Shown here in pieces: positions 15,402 to 23,908 of a DNA stretch of 64,000 nt. Made by a program: the position numbers and the translations under genes. Positions within the stretch are counted from its first letter, which is position 1. Every line of letters begins with the position of its first letter. A model generated the notes under the pieces. That model worked only from the letters and a program-made list of their open reading frames with translations, was not told the DNA's origin and made no database searches. Origin of the DNA: Paenibacillus sp. J5C2022 (GTDB lineage: Bacteria; Bacillota; Bacilli; Paenibacillales; Paenibacillaceae); assembly GCF_025567625.1 (NCBI RefSeq), contig NZ_JAOQJC010000005.1, positions 62,001-126,000 on the forward strand. Direction: 5' to 3'.

Positions 15402-16343
15402 TTATCCCATCTTGCACCTCTCCACCTCGAAGACGGCAAGATCGGTGGCGACGTCCGCCGACGGGAACAAGCTTGCGGCTTCCTCCCGAAGCCCGGACAG
15501 ATCCTCCAGACTGTACCTGCCGCTGAAGTGAGTCATGATTAGACGTCTCGCGCCGGCTTCCTTCGCCGTTCTCGCCGCATCCATCGTCGTGCTGTGGCCG
15601 AAAGCTCTCGCCTTCTCTTCCATGCCGGCGGCGAAGGTCGCTTCATGCACGAGCAGATCCGCTCCATCGGCCAACTTGACGGCATTGGCGCAAGGACTCG
15701 TGTCGCCCAATATCGTGACGATTCTGCCGACCAGCTTCCCGTCAATGACGTCGGAAGGCCGTACGATCGTGCCATCCTGCAACGTGATAGTCTCCCCCCG
15801 CTTCAGCTTCCCGTAGAGCGGCCCCTTCGGCACGCCAAGCGCCTCCAGCTTCCCTGTCAATAGCCGTCCCGGCGCATCCGGCTCTATCACCCTGTAGCCG
15901 AAGCAAGGGATGCGGTGCTCCAGCGGAGCGGCTTCCAGGTTGCATCCGTCCCCTTCATAGAGGAGGCCTGTGCGACCCTCTTCCAACTCCTCGATGATGA
16001 GGTCATAATCGAGAACCGTACCTGTCAGCTTGAACGTCGTCTCGATATAAGCGCGGATGCCCTTCGGGCCGAATAACCTTAACGGCTCCACTCCGCCGTC
16101 GAACGAGCGGCTGCTCAGCAAGCCGGGCAAGCCATACAGATGATCGCCATGCAGATGGGTAACGCAGACGACGCTAAGCTTGCTTAGCTTGAGCGGCAGC
16201 TGCATCAGCATATGCTGCGCCGCTTCACCGGCGTCGAACAGCCACCAGCTGCATGCCGGCTCCGGCAGCTGCAGGGCTGCCGCCGTTACATTGCGCGTTT
16301 TGTTCGGTCTTCCGGCTCCCGTCCCCAGAAACGTTAGCTTCAT
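15402..16343 (-). CDS. rnz: Ribonuclease Z
   Basis: A 313-residue metallo-beta-lactamase-fold endonuclease that trims the 3' trailer of tRNA precursors. It starts MKLTFLGTGAGRP and carries the zinc motif THLHGDHLYGLPG, a later Asp in LGDTSPC, an HEATF motif and the C-terminal MTHFSGRYS. The start at 16343 has a GAGG site. Upstream in-frame sequence crosses a hairpin and is not coding. It follows metH with a 119-bp gap and could be read from that promoter or from its own. Confidence 0.92.
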   Translation of the reverse strand: MKLTFLGTGAGRPNKTRNVTAAALQLPEPACSWWLFDAGEAAQHMLMQLPLKLSKLSVVCVTHLHGDHLYGLPGLLSSRSFDGGVEPLRLFGPKGIRAYIETTFKLTGTVLDYDLIIEELEEGRTGLLYEGDGCNLEAAPLEHRIPCFGYRVIEPDAPGRLLTGKLEALGVPKGPLYGKLKRGETITLQDGTIVRPSDVIDGKLVGRIVTILGDTSPCANAVKLADGADLLVHEATFAAGMEEKARAFGHSTTMDAARTAKEAGARRLIMTHFSGRYSLEDLSGLREEAASLFPSADVATDLAVFEVERCKMG

Positions 16344-16383
16344 AGTTGGCTCCCTCTTTCCTCTTACCGCCTTCTTGCACAAC

Positions 16384-16423
16384 GAGCCTTCCGGAATCCG
16401 TGAACGGATAACCCGGAAGGCTC
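16384..16423 (-). other. Hairpin between metH and rnz
   Basis: An 11-bp perfect stem GAGCCTTCCGG/CCGGAAGGCTC encloses a second stem ATCCGT/ACGGAT. Neither strand has a clear U-tract after it: the minus strand continues TCGTTGTGCAAG. It may be a weak terminator of metH or a processing or stability element for rnz mRNA. Confidence 0.5.
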
Positions 16424-16462
16424 TCACTGCTATGCTTAAGCTTTGCAATTATCGGAACATGA

Positions 16463-19400
16463 TCATGCTTTGTCTACATTGAAATATTGCGCTTCCGGAT
16501 GGGCGAACACCATGGCGGATACCGATGCTTCCGGCTCCATCATGAATCCCTCCGTCAGCTCCACGCCGATATCCTCCGGCTTCATCAGCTCGAACAGCGG
16601 GCCTTGATCCTCCAGATCGGGACATGCCGGGTAGCCGAAGGATACGCGGATGCCTTGGTAACGAGCACCTAGCCGTTGCTTCATCGTCATCTCCGGCGGA
16701 TCGGGATAGCCGCATTGATCCCGCATCATATGGTGGACGCGCTCCGCGAGTCCTTCAGCCACTTCCAGCGCAATCGCCTGCAGTGCATGAGAGCGCAAGT
16801 AATCTCCGCTATCCTTCCACTTGCCGGCGAGATCGCGAATGCCTTCGCCTGCCGTAACGACCAGGAATCCGACATAATCCATTACACCGCTGTCCACTGA
16901 CTTCAAGAAGTCCGCAAGGCACAGATGAGGCTCCACTTGCTGGCGAGGGAACGTGAATCGCTTAATTTCCTTCGCATGATCCGCCGGATCGTAGATGATG
17001 ACGGAATTGCCGTCAGATTGCGCCGGGAAGAACCGGTACATGCCATGCGCCCGAATGAACGCTTCCGCAATGCCTTGCTTCAATATGTCGTCCACCGTCT
17101 CCTTCAGATGGATCGCCTTATCGTCGCCTTCGGCAATCAGCTTCTCTACGGTCCCCTTCACGCCCAGGTGATGACCGAGCAGCATCTGCATGTTTACGTA
17201 AGGGATAATTTGAGGGATTGGCACGTTGCGCAAGACGTGACGCTCAAGATCAGGTGGCGTGAATATCGGCGCATCCTTGGATATGTTGGATCTTACCGCG
17301 CGCGTCAGCTTCGGCATCGGCTTTGCGACTTCCTCTTCGGCGGCGCCGGATGCCTTGAAGGCTGCCAGCTCCTCCTCCAGCCGCTTCCGGTGGTCGGGGT
17401 CCATCAGCTTGTTCGCAATGTCCAGACCGTCCATCGCGTCCTTTGCATAGAGCACTAGTCCGTCATATTCCGGACCGATTCTCGTCTTCGTGAATTTGCG
17501 TGTCAGCGCTGCACCGCCCACGAGGATAGGAGCGTCGATTCCGGCATTGCGCATATCCTGCGCGGTTACGACCATTTGCTGGGCGGATTTAACCAGCAAG
17601 CCGGACAAGCCAATGGCGTCGGCCTTCTCTTGCCGGTACGCCTCGATCAGCTGCTCCGGCGGCACCTTGATGCCCAGATTAATTATTTTGTATCCATTGT
17701 TGGACAGTATAATCTCGACGAGATTTTTCCCGATATCGTGCACGTCGCCTTTCACGGTGGCAAGGATAATCTTCCCCTTTACGGAGGAATCCGACTTCTC
17801 CATGAACTGCTCCAGATGGGAGACGGACGCTTTCATGACCTCCGCACTCTGCAGCACCTCGGCGACGATCAGTTCGTTATTGTTGAACAGCCGGCCGACT
17901 TCCTCCATTCCGCTCATAAGCGGGCCATTAATGACTTCGAGAGGCTTATACTTCATCAGCGCTTCATCCAGATCCGGCACAAGACCTTCCTTCGTGCCTT
18001 CGACGATGTAGGACGCGAGACGCTCCTCCAGCGACAGATTGGAGATCTTCTCCTTCTTCTCCAGCTTCTTGTTCCGGAACGCCGCAACGAATGCAGCCAG
18101 CGTATCGTCATTGGTGTTGTATATCAGCTCTTCCGCCAGCTTGCGTTCATCCTCCGGAATGGAAGCATAGCGCTCCAGCTTCTCCGTATTGACAATGGCG
18201 TAGTCCAAGCCCGCCTTCGTCGCATGGTACAGATAGACGGAGTTCAGCACTTCCCTGCCCGCATCCGGCAAGCCGAACGAGATGTTGCTCAGGCCGAGAA
18301 TCGTCTTCGTGCGGGGATACTTCTCCTTGATCATCCGGATGCCCTCCAGCGTCTCGACGGCCGAACCGATATATTGCGGATCGCCTGAGCCGACAGGGAA
18401 CATGTTGGGATCGAATATAATATCCTCTTCATTGACACCGTATTTGTTCACGAGCAAATCGTACGAGCGATCAGCCACTTCCATCTTCGCCTGGCGAGAT
18501 ACCGCTTGCCCGCGCTCGTCGATCAGAATCATAACGACAGCCGCGCCGTACTGATGAATTAACGGTACGATCTGCTGGAACTTCGATTCCCCGTCCTCCA
18601 GGTTAATGGAGTTAATGATTGCCTTGCCTTGCGAGTACTTCAGACCCAGCTCAATAATGTGGTCGTATGTGGAGTCCAGCATAAGCGGCGCTTTAATCTT
18701 CTTCACGACTTGCGGCAGGAATTGATTGACCGCATACGCTTCATCAATGTCCGTATCCTGCAGGTTGATGTCGATAACGTGCGCGCCGCCCTTCACCTGC
18801 GCCCGCGCAATCTCCGAAGCCTCGTCGAAGCTGCCTTCCTTAATGAGGCGCTTGAACTTGCGCGAACCGGATATGTTCGTCCGCTCGCCGATCATAATCG
18901 GCCGATTGTCATCCTCGATGAACACCGTCTCTATGCCGGATACCGCATCGGGGTGAGCACCCGCTTGCTTGCGGGGGGCATAGCGAGCCATCGTCTCCGC
19001 CATGACGCGGATATGCTCCGGCGTCGTGCCGCAGCAGCCGCCCGCGATATTCAGCCACCCCTGCTCCGCGAATGCCGACAGCTTGTGCGCCAGCGATTCA
19101 GGCGATTCATGGTAGTGACCGTTCTCGTCCGGCAATCCCGCATTGGGATAGCAACTGACGGCCGTGCCCGCGATCTCGCTGAGCGTTCGGACATGATCCC
19201 TCATGAACTCCGGACCCGTCGCGCAGTTGAGCCCTACCGAAATCGGTCTCAAGTGTTCCAGGGAGACATAGAACGATTCGATCGTCTGGCCCGCCAATGT
19301 CGTACCCATCGGCTCGATCGTACCCGATATCATGATCGGCAGCTCCTTGCCCAGCGTCTGGAATGCCTTGCGGATGCCGATGCTGCCCGCCTTCACATTC

Positions 19401-19903
19401 AGCGTATCCTGTGACGTCTCCAGCAGAAGCGCGTCGACATCACCTTCGATAAGCGCCACAGCCTGCTCATGATAGCTGGCGACAAGCTGATCGAAGGTCA
19501 CCCCGCCCGTTACTGACAACGTCTTGGTCGTGGGACCCAGCGCACCGGCTACGAAGCGAGGCTTGTCGGGCGTGCTGTATTTGTCGGCTGCCTCTCTGGC
19601 CAGCTTCGCCGCAGCGAGATTGATTTCTCTCGCTTTCTCCGGAATATCGTAATCCTCCAGGACGATACTGGTCGCGCCGAACGTATTCGTCTCCAGTATG
19701 TCCGCACCCGCCTCCAAATATTGCTCATGAATGCGACTTATGACGTCAGGACGCGTCAGCACGAGCATCTCGTTGCAGCCGTCCAGATCCGCTCCGCCGA
19801 AATCGTCCTCGCTCAAGTTCGCTTGTTGTATCATAGTGCCCATAGCGCCATCCAATATGAGAATGCGCTCTTGAAGCAATTGCTGTAAAGTCATTGTTGA
19901 CAC
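16463..19903 (-). CDS. metH: Cobalamin-dependent methionine synthase
   Basis: A 1146-residue enzyme that moves the methyl group of methyltetrahydrofolate to homocysteine through methylcobalamin. Four modules are in the usual order. The homocysteine domain (1-320) has zinc ligands in GLNCATG and GGCCGTTPEH. The pterin-binding domain starts near 335 (MIGERTNISGSRKF). The B12 cap and Rossmann domain has the cobalt-ligand histidine in DVHDIGKN. The C-terminal reactivation domain ends near KPEDIGVELT. The length is a little below the E. coli enzyme. The start is a GTG after GGGAAGGG, 142 bp from the divergent mtnD. No S-box or cobalamin riboswitch fits in that gap. Confidence 0.95.
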   Translation of the reverse strand: MSTMTLQQLLQERILILDGAMGTMIQQANLSEDDFGGADLDGCNEMLVLTRPDVISRIHEQYLEAGADILETNTFGATSIVLEDYDIPEKAREINLAAAKLAREAADKYSTPDKPRFVAGALGPTTKTLSVTGGVTFDQLVASYHEQAVALIEGDVDALLLETSQDTLNVKAGSIGIRKAFQTLGKELPIMISGTIEPMGTTLAGQTIESFYVSLEHLRPISVGLNCATGPEFMRDHVRTLSEIAGTAVSCYPNAGLPDENGHYHESPESLAHKLSAFAEQGWLNIAGGCCGTTPEHIRVMAETMARYAPRKQAGAHPDAVSGIETVFIEDDNRPIMIGERTNISGSRKFKRLIKEGSFDEASEIARAQVKGGAHVIDINLQDTDIDEAYAVNQFLPQVVKKIKAPLMLDSTYDHIIELGLKYSQGKAIINSINLEDGESKFQQIVPLIHQYGAAVVMILIDERGQAVSRQAKMEVADRSYDLLVNKYGVNEEDIIFDPNMFPVGSGDPQYIGSAVETLEGIRMIKEKYPRTKTILGLSNISFGLPDAGREVLNSVYLYHATKAGLDYAIVNTEKLERYASIPEDERKLAEELIYNTNDDTLAAFVAAFRNKKLEKKEKISNLSLEERLASYIVEGTKEGLVPDLDEALMKYKPLEVINGPLMSGMEEVGRLFNNNELIVAEVLQSAEVMKASVSHLEQFMEKSDSSVKGKIILATVKGDVHDIGKNLVEIILSNNGYKIINLGIKVPPEQLIEAYRQEKADAIGLSGLLVKSAQQMVVTAQDMRNAGIDAPILVGGAALTRKFTKTRIGPEYDGLVLYAKDAMDGLDIANKLMDPDHRKRLEEELAAFKASGAAEEEVAKPMPKLTRAVRSNISKDAPIFTPPDLERHVLRNVPIPQIIPYVNMQMLLGHHLGVKGTVEKLIAEGDDKAIHLKETVDDILKQGIAEAFIRAHGMYRFFPAQSDGNSVIIYDPADHAKEIKRFTFPRQQVEPHLCLADFLKSVDSGVMDYVGFLVVTAGEGIRDLAGKWKDSGDYLRSHALQAIALEVAEGLAERVHHMMRDQCGYPDPPEMTMKQRLGARYQGIRVSFGYPACPDLEDQGPLFELMKPEDIGVELTEGFMMEPEASVSAMVFAHPEAQYFNVDKA

Positions 19904-19976
19904 GATGCTACACCCTTCCCGAAATCATTACACCATAGTTTATCAGATTCGCTGTTTTCTGAAAAGAAAGAACCAA

Positions 19977-20005
19977 TCGACAATTAAAGGCATTTGCATT
20001 ATAAT
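19977..20005 (+). promoter_or_regulatory. mtnD promoter
   Basis: TCGACA (19977-19982) and TATAAT (20000-20005) are separated by 17 bp, about 40 bp before the mtnD start. On the other strand TTTTCA and TAAACT with 17-bp spacing could serve metH, so the two promoters share a short intergenic region. Confidence 0.6.
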
Positions 20006-20045
20006 CATTATATCATTTAATTTCTATTGGAAAAGAGGGAATGGC

Positions 20046-20585
20046 ATGGCAGAGGTAAGAATTCGTAACACAGACGAGCGGATTTCCGGAGAGGAAAATG
20101 TTCGCGCATTCCTGGATAGCCAAGAAGTGCTGTATGAGCATTGGGATGCCAACAAGCTTCCGCAAGAGCTTCAAAATAAATTCGTGCTTAACGATGAAGA
20201 GAAGGAACAAATTCTAAAAACGTACGATGCCGAAATTCGCGACCTGGCTGCTCGCCGCGGCTATCTGACATGGGACATCGTCGCGCTGTCCGACGCGACG
20301 CCGAATCTGGAAGAACTGCTTAAGAAGTTCGAGAATGTACATACGCACACGGAAGACGAAGTGCGTGCCATTACCGCCGGTCGCGGTATTTTCATCATTA
20401 AAGGTACTGACGATGTGGGTTATTTCGATGTGGAGCTGGAAGCGGGCGACGTCATCTCCGTTCCGGAGAACAAGCCTCACTTCTTCACCCTTATGGACAA
20501 CCGTCAAATTGTAGCGGTCCGCTTGTTCATTGAGACGGAAGGCTGGATCGCTCATTCCTATTCCGACCCGCAATTCAACAAGTAA
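20046..20585 (+). CDS. mtnD: Acireductone dioxygenase
   Basis: A 179-residue cupin metalloenzyme of the methionine salvage pathway. It oxidises acireductone to the keto-acid precursor of methionine and formate when iron is bound. The metal ligands are in HTHTEDEVRAITAG (two His and a Glu) and in the later PENKPHFF (His). The start at 20046 follows a GAGGG site. The upstream frame to 19905 has no such site and overlaps the promoter. It is divergent from metH and is followed by a bidirectional terminator. No other salvage gene (mtnA, K, W, B, N) lies in the window, so the rest of the pathway must be elsewhere. Confidence 0.93.
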   Translation: MAEVRIRNTDERISGEENVRAFLDSQEVLYEHWDANKLPQELQNKFVLNDEEKEQILKTYDAEIRDLAARRGYLTWDIVALSDATPNLEELLKKFENVHTHTEDEVRAITAGRGIFIIKGTDDVGYFDVELEAGDVISVPENKPHFFTLMDNRQIVAVRLFIETEGWIAHSYSDPQFNK

Positions 20586-20602
20586 TGCATGTGAAATGAG
20601 AA

Positions 20603-20644
20603 AAGCCCCTTGCAACGCCAACCGCGTTAGTGAGGGGCTTTTTT
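20603..20644 (+). terminator. Terminator of mtnD, probably bidirectional
   Basis: An 8-bp outer stem AAGCCCCT/AGGGGCTT with an inner AACGC/GCGTT stem is followed by six T on the plus strand. On the minus strand it is followed by AAGGGGCTTTTCTC, so it can also stop the converging HAD gene. Confidence 0.85.
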
Positions 20645-20657
20645 CTTGTATCCGCCG

Positions 20658-21446
20658 TTAGTGCTCCAGCAGCCGGAGCAATTCCTCAAGATGCGTTATT
20701 TCGTAAGCAGGAATAATGTCGTCGTTGCGCTTGACGCCTCGGCGGTTGATCCATACGGAAGTCATGCCGATCGTGTTCGCGCCCAGTATGTCCGTCGTCA
20801 ACTTGTCGCCGACCATGATGCCATGATCCGGCTCGATGCCGAGCCTGTCCAGCGCGTGACGGAAGATGGATGCCGCAGGCTTGCCTTCACCGAATTCGCC
20901 GGAAATGATGATATGATCGAAGTAGGGTACAAGCTCAGGCACGCCATCCAGCTTCTCCTTCTGGAGGTCTGGCGATCCGTTCGTCAGCAGCAGCAGCTTG
21001 TACTTGCCCTTGAGCGCGTCCAGCACGCGGAACGTCTCCTCATACACGATAGGACGCGACCGCCGTTCAGCCGGGAACCGCTCGGCAAGCTCCGAGCCCA
21101 GCTGCTCATCCTCCACGCCAAGCGCTTTCAGCCCTTGCGTCCATGCCGCTTTCCGATAACCGGGAGCCAGCTGCTGTAGCTTGCGGAATTCTTCCTGCTC
21201 TCCTGCGGCGAAGTGTGCCCAGAGCCCTTCGAACGGATTAATGCCGATCATCTTCGTGAAAGAAAATGTCTCATACGATTCGTAAAGCACTCTCGCTTCC
21301 TTGCGAACGGCTTCCTCCAACTCATCTGCATCTACTCCTGCAGCCTCAGCTCCCGCCTCGCATGTCGCTTGGAACGCCTCCTTCACACTGCGCTCGTCCC
21401 ATAACAACGTATCGTCCAGATCAAATAATACAGCTTGTTTCGCCAT
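20658..21446 (-). CDS. HAD-superfamily hydrolase, YjjG/YfnB-like
   Basis: A 262-residue HAD-IA phosphatase. Motif I is LFDLDDTLLWDE, motif II is LLTNGSPD, the motif III Lys is in GEGKPAASIF and motif IV is MVGDKLTTDILGA. The DDT form of motif I and the length resemble the YjjG/YfnB group, which removes phosphate from nucleotides including non-canonical ones. The cap domain is alpha-helical (about residues 16-100). It is the last gene of a cluster with a small membrane protein upstream (21-bp gap). Confidence 0.85.
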   Translation of the reverse strand: MAKQAVLFDLDDTLLWDERSVKEAFQATCEAGAEAAGVDADELEEAVRKEARVLYESYETFSFTKMIGINPFEGLWAHFAAGEQEEFRKLQQLAPGYRKAAWTQGLKALGVEDEQLGSELAERFPAERRSRPIVYEETFRVLDALKGKYKLLLLTNGSPDLQKEKLDGVPELVPYFDHIIISGEFGEGKPAASIFRHALDRLGIEPDHGIMVGDKLTTDILGANTIGMTSVWINRRGVKRNDDIIPAYEITHLEELLRLLEH

Positions 21447-21467
21447 CTGTGTCCAATCTCTCCTATT

Positions 21468-21977
21468 CTATTCTTTCTCTGAAAATGGAATATTGTGCTT
21501 AGCGGCAAACTCCTTCATCTTCTCCGCCATCTCACCGGTGGGATATCGATTGATCAGCCTGGTGAATGACCAGCTGGCGCCTTTCACCGGTGTAATCATA
21601 ACGATCCCTTTCTGAACGGCAATCTGCTTGATGCCGGATGCCTGAATCCTCTTGTCGCCCGTCAACCGACGCGTCTGCACATAGTCCTTGCCGATTGTCA
21701 GATATGGCTTACGGAAGAAGAACAACGCTGCCAATCCAATGTACAAGGCTATCGTTACCCAGAACATCGTCGTCGCTTCGAACTTCGGATCATTCCACAT
21801 AACGACGCTGTACAGTGCGACAAATATAAGAAGCAGCACAGGTGCCATATAGTTGCGACCGACAAAGCGATCCTTTCGTTCGGCACCAAGCACGCTTCCC
21901 CCTTTGCCTTGCTTCTTCTGCTGCTTGTTCAGATGACTCATGTTTTTGCGCACTTTGCGCTCCCAAGAACGTGACAC
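21468..21977 (-). CDS. Two-helix membrane protein of unknown function
   Basis: A 169-residue protein that I do not recognise. The first 45 residues are strongly basic and rich in Gln and Lys. Two adjacent membrane helices follow at about 46-62 and 70-88. After these comes a cytosolic segment that looks like a small beta-rich PH-like domain (TIGKDYVQTRRLTGDKRIQ and later KGIVMITPVKG). The start is a GTG with an AGGAGG site 8 bp upstream. The short spacing to the HAD gene suggests co-transcription. Confidence 0.75.
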   Translation of the reverse strand: MSRSWERKVRKNMSHLNKQQKKQGKGGSVLGAERKDRFVGRNYMAPVLLLIFVALYSVVMWNDPKFEATTMFWVTIALYIGLAALFFFRKPYLTIGKDYVQTRRLTGDKRIQASGIKQIAVQKGIVMITPVKGASWSFTRLINRYPTGEMAEKMKEFAAKHNIPFSEKE

Positions 21978-22049
21978 GCTAACTCCTCCTATAATAGGCG
22001 CTTCATTGGCAGCTTATTACCACTGCAAGCCATGTTCGTACTTTTAACG

Positions 22050-22244
22050 TCAGTGCTTTATATTGTCGTCTTCATCTTCCACATACTTAATGGAATCCAG
22101 CTGCTGCCGGAAGTTTCTTCTGAAGTTGTCCAAGTATCGGCGTCTCAGTTCATCACGCTCAACGATTTCTTCCTGCGTAAGTCCGTCTTGTTTATTTTTT
22201 CTCGACAGCTCGTTTATTCTTGCGATCAATTTCTCCATATCCAT
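22050..22244 (-). CDS. ynzC: DUF896 protein YnzC
   Basis: A 64-residue protein with the DUF896 signature ARINELSRKNKQDGLTQEE followed by RRRYLDNFRRNFR. It forms a short helical hairpin in known structures and its function is unknown. In Bacillus it lies in the LexA-controlled yneA operon. Here a terminator stands between yneA and this gene, so it probably has its own promoter. The start at 22244 has GGGGAG upstream. A second ATG two codons later is also possible. Confidence 0.85.
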   Translation of the reverse strand: MDMEKLIARINELSRKNKQDGLTQEEIVERDELRRRYLDNFRRNFRQQLDSIKYVEDEDDNIKH

Positions 22245-22390
22245 CTCTCTACCACTCCCCTCTGTCCCAGAAGCAAAAGTCTAATTCATACTTTGACACT
22301 TCACCCCTATCATTGTCAAGGCTTCAGCACGCCCCGCCCCATAATGTGTTCAGTCGCTTCGATATCAAGCGAACCTCCTATGTCAGTCAA

Positions 22391-22439
22391 AAAGAGCGAA
22401 AAAGCCTTCCAAGCCACTATCGAAGTGGAATGGAAAGCT
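22391..22439 (-). terminator. Terminator of yneA
   Basis: The minus-strand RNA forms a 16-position stem with two mismatches around a TCGAT loop (arms 22424-22439 and 22403-22418). It is followed by TTTTTCGCTCTTTTTG. It separates yneA from ynzC, which are cotranscribed in Bacillus. Confidence 0.7.
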
Positions 22440-22491
22440 CTCTCCTCAATATTACATGAATAACTGTGTGCACAAAGGGTATGTGTATATA

Positions 22492-22875
22492 TTATCGTTC
22501 CGGTATAATCAACTGCTGCCCCGGATGTATCGTAGAAGAAGCCAGTCCGTTGCGATGCTTGATCTTGAACACGACATAGCGTATGTCCTCGCTGTCATCG
22601 GAGACGCGGCCTGCGATCGCCCATAGCGTATCCCCGCTCGCAACAGTCACGACATCCTCCTCCCCGCTCGGTGGCGCCACGCTTGTTCCCGTTGCCGTAA
22701 CGCCCAGCATGAGAAAGCTCGTCAATAACAGAGCTATGAGCAGTAAGCTTGCAGTCACCTTAATCGTACGGCTTGTCCATACGTTCCTCAGCCCTTGATA
22801 GCCTATCTTATTCATTCTCGTTCTTGCTTGTACACGATATATGGATTGGTATGTACTTTCATTCATCAGCATCAT
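22492..22875 (-). CDS. yneA: YneA-like cell division suppressor with LysM domain
   Basis: A 127-residue membrane-anchored protein. A single helix (LLLIALLLTSFLMLGV) lies near residue 50, and a LysM domain starts at VTVASGDTLWAIAGRV and ends HPGQQLIIPER. In Bacillus YneA halts division during the SOS response and is removed by proteases. The position divergent from lexA and the SOS operators in its promoter support the call. The start is taken as ATG 22875 with GGGGTG 8 bp upstream. The longer frame to 22941 would run through the operator, and ATGs at 22872 and 22866 are alternatives. Confidence 0.88.
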   Translation of the reverse strand: MMLMNESTYQSIYRVQARTRMNKIGYQGLRNVWTSRTIKVTASLLLIALLLTSFLMLGVTATGTSVAPPSGEEDVVTVASGDTLWAIAGRVSDDSEDIRYVVFKIKHRNGLASSTIHPGQQLIIPER

Positions 22876-22888
22876 TATCAGCACCCCA

Positions 22889-22935
22889 AACGTTTGTTCT
22901 GATATGAGAATACCACGAACAAGCGTTCCGGTCAA
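22889..22935 (-). promoter_or_regulatory. yneA promoter with one clear and one degenerate LexA operator
   Basis: On the minus strand TTGACC (22935-22930) and TATTCT (22912-22907) are separated by 17 bp. The spacer holds GGAACGCTTGTTCG (plus-strand CGAACAAGCGTTCC, 22916-22929), a near-perfect Gram-positive LexA box. A second, weaker match AGAACAAACGTTTG lies downstream at 22902-22889. Both would place LexA over the promoter and the early transcript. Confidence 0.82.
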
Positions 22936-22972
22936 CCGCAAAATGAGAACTCACGATCTCAAGAACTTATGT

Positions 22973-23001
22973 TTGTACGAACCTCGGTTCTGTGTTATAA
23001 T
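22973..23001 (+). promoter_or_regulatory. lexA promoter with LexA operator in the spacer
   Basis: TTGTAC (22973-22978) and TATAAT (22996-23001) are separated by 17 bp. The operator CGAACCTCGGTTCT (22978-22991) fills the spacer, so LexA would repress its own gene. Confidence 0.85.
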
Positions 23002-23033
23002 TTTACACAACTATAGAAATGGAGTTGATGACG

Positions 23034-23654
23034 GTGACGAAAGTTTCCAAACGCCAGATGGCTATATTAGAGTTCATCAAGCAAGAAGTACGTGAAAAGG
23101 GATATCCGCCATCTGTTCGCGAGATCGCGGAAGCGGTAGGGCTGCTCTCCAGTTCTACTGTCCACGGACATCTGGACCGGTTGGAGAAGAAAGGCTACAT
23201 AAGACGCGATCCGACCAAGCCGCGGGCGATCGAGATCCTGCATGGAGACAGCGAGAGCAATGTCATCCCTTTGCCTGTCAAGCAAGTGCCGATCGTCGGC
23301 AAGGTTACTGCGGGCATCCCCATTACGGCCACTGAGAATATCGAGGATTACTTCCCGATGTCCACCCAGTTCGTGGGCGACAATAACGTCTTCATCCTGA
23401 ACGTCGTAGGCGACAGCATGATCGAAGCCGGCATTCATAATGGAGACTATGTGATTGTCAGGCAGCAGCAGACGGCCAACAACGGTGACATCGTCGTGGC
23501 GATGACGGAAGACGACGAGGCTACAGTGAAGACCTTCTATAAGGAGAAGGACCACATTCGCCTGCAGCCCGAGAACTCCACGATGGAGCCTATTCGCCTG
23601 AATGCCGTCAGCATTCTGGGCAAGGTTGTGGGACTGTTCCGGGACATGCATTAA
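23034..23654 (+). CDS. lexA: LexA repressor
   Basis: A 206-residue SOS repressor. The winged-helix domain (1-65) includes [13 protein letters not shown] and [17 protein letters not shown]. The self-cleavage site is the Ala-Gly bond in VTAGIP. The catalytic serine is in [10 protein letters not shown] and the lysine in EATVKTFYK. The start is the GTG at 23034, with GGAG nine bases upstream. This gives the sequence MTKVSKRQ, which matches the beginning of Bacillus LexA. It responds to RecA filaments. Targets seen here are lexA itself, yneA and perhaps mrfAB. Confidence 0.96.
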   Translation: MTKVSKRQMAILEFIKQEVREKGYPPSVREIAEAVGLLSSSTVHGHLDRLEKKGYIRRDPTKPRAIEILHGDSESNVIPLPVKQVPIVGKVTAGIPITATENIEDYFPMSTQFVGDNNVFILNVVGDSMIEAGIHNGDYVIVRQQQTANNGDIVVAMTEDDEATVKTFYKEKDHIRLQPENSTMEPIRLNAVSILGKVVGLFRDMH

Positions 23655-23690
23655 TAACCTGGGCATGAACATCTGATCCTAATGAATACG

Positions 23691-23734
23691 AGCACAAGCT
23701 TCGAGGCGGCAGTCCTCGGAGCTTGTGCTTTTTT
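23691..23734 (+). terminator. Terminator of lexA
   Basis: The stem AGCACAAGC-TTCGAGG pairs with CCTCGGA-GCTTGTGCT around a 7-nt loop and is followed by six T. Confidence 0.88.
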
Positions 23735-23805
23735 ATGGCAGCTTCCAACGATCAGTTGTGTCGCGGCTACTTGAGGCGGGGCGGGACGAGACACTCCGGA
23801 CAGGG

Positions 23806-23829
23806 CTATGTGAGCATTTTGAGCGATAG
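23806..23829 (-). repeat. Single copy of the CTATCGCTCA/GCTCACATAG dispersed repeat
   Basis: The 24-mer has the same arms as the units repeated at 39276-39629 (there on the other strand), with the 4-base centre AAAT. It lies in the 135-bp stretch between the lexA and glnA terminators, which otherwise holds nothing recognisable. Confidence 0.7.
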
Positions 23830-23869
23830 GAGTCTATTGGAGAGCGGAGGAGCACTTTCCAGACAGAAC

Positions 23870-23899
23870 AAGGGCGGAGACCATACGGTCTCCGCCCTT
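23870..23899 (-). terminator. Probable terminator of glnA
   Basis: A perfect 13-bp GC-rich stem (AAGGGCGGAGACC and its complement) with a 4-nt loop lies 10 bp after the glnA stop. The following minus-strand sequence TTGTTCTGTC is only moderately U-rich. Confidence 0.7.
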
Positions 23900-23908
23900 C
23901 CACATCGA

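Noticed and set aside
17576-18388. Plus-strand frame of 270 codons opposite metH
   Set aside because: Antisense shadow of metH, no family resemblance and no ribosome site.
22842-22941. N-terminal extension of YneA to 22941
   Set aside because: The extension covers the -10 and LexA operator of its own promoter. ATG 22875 has a better ribosome site.
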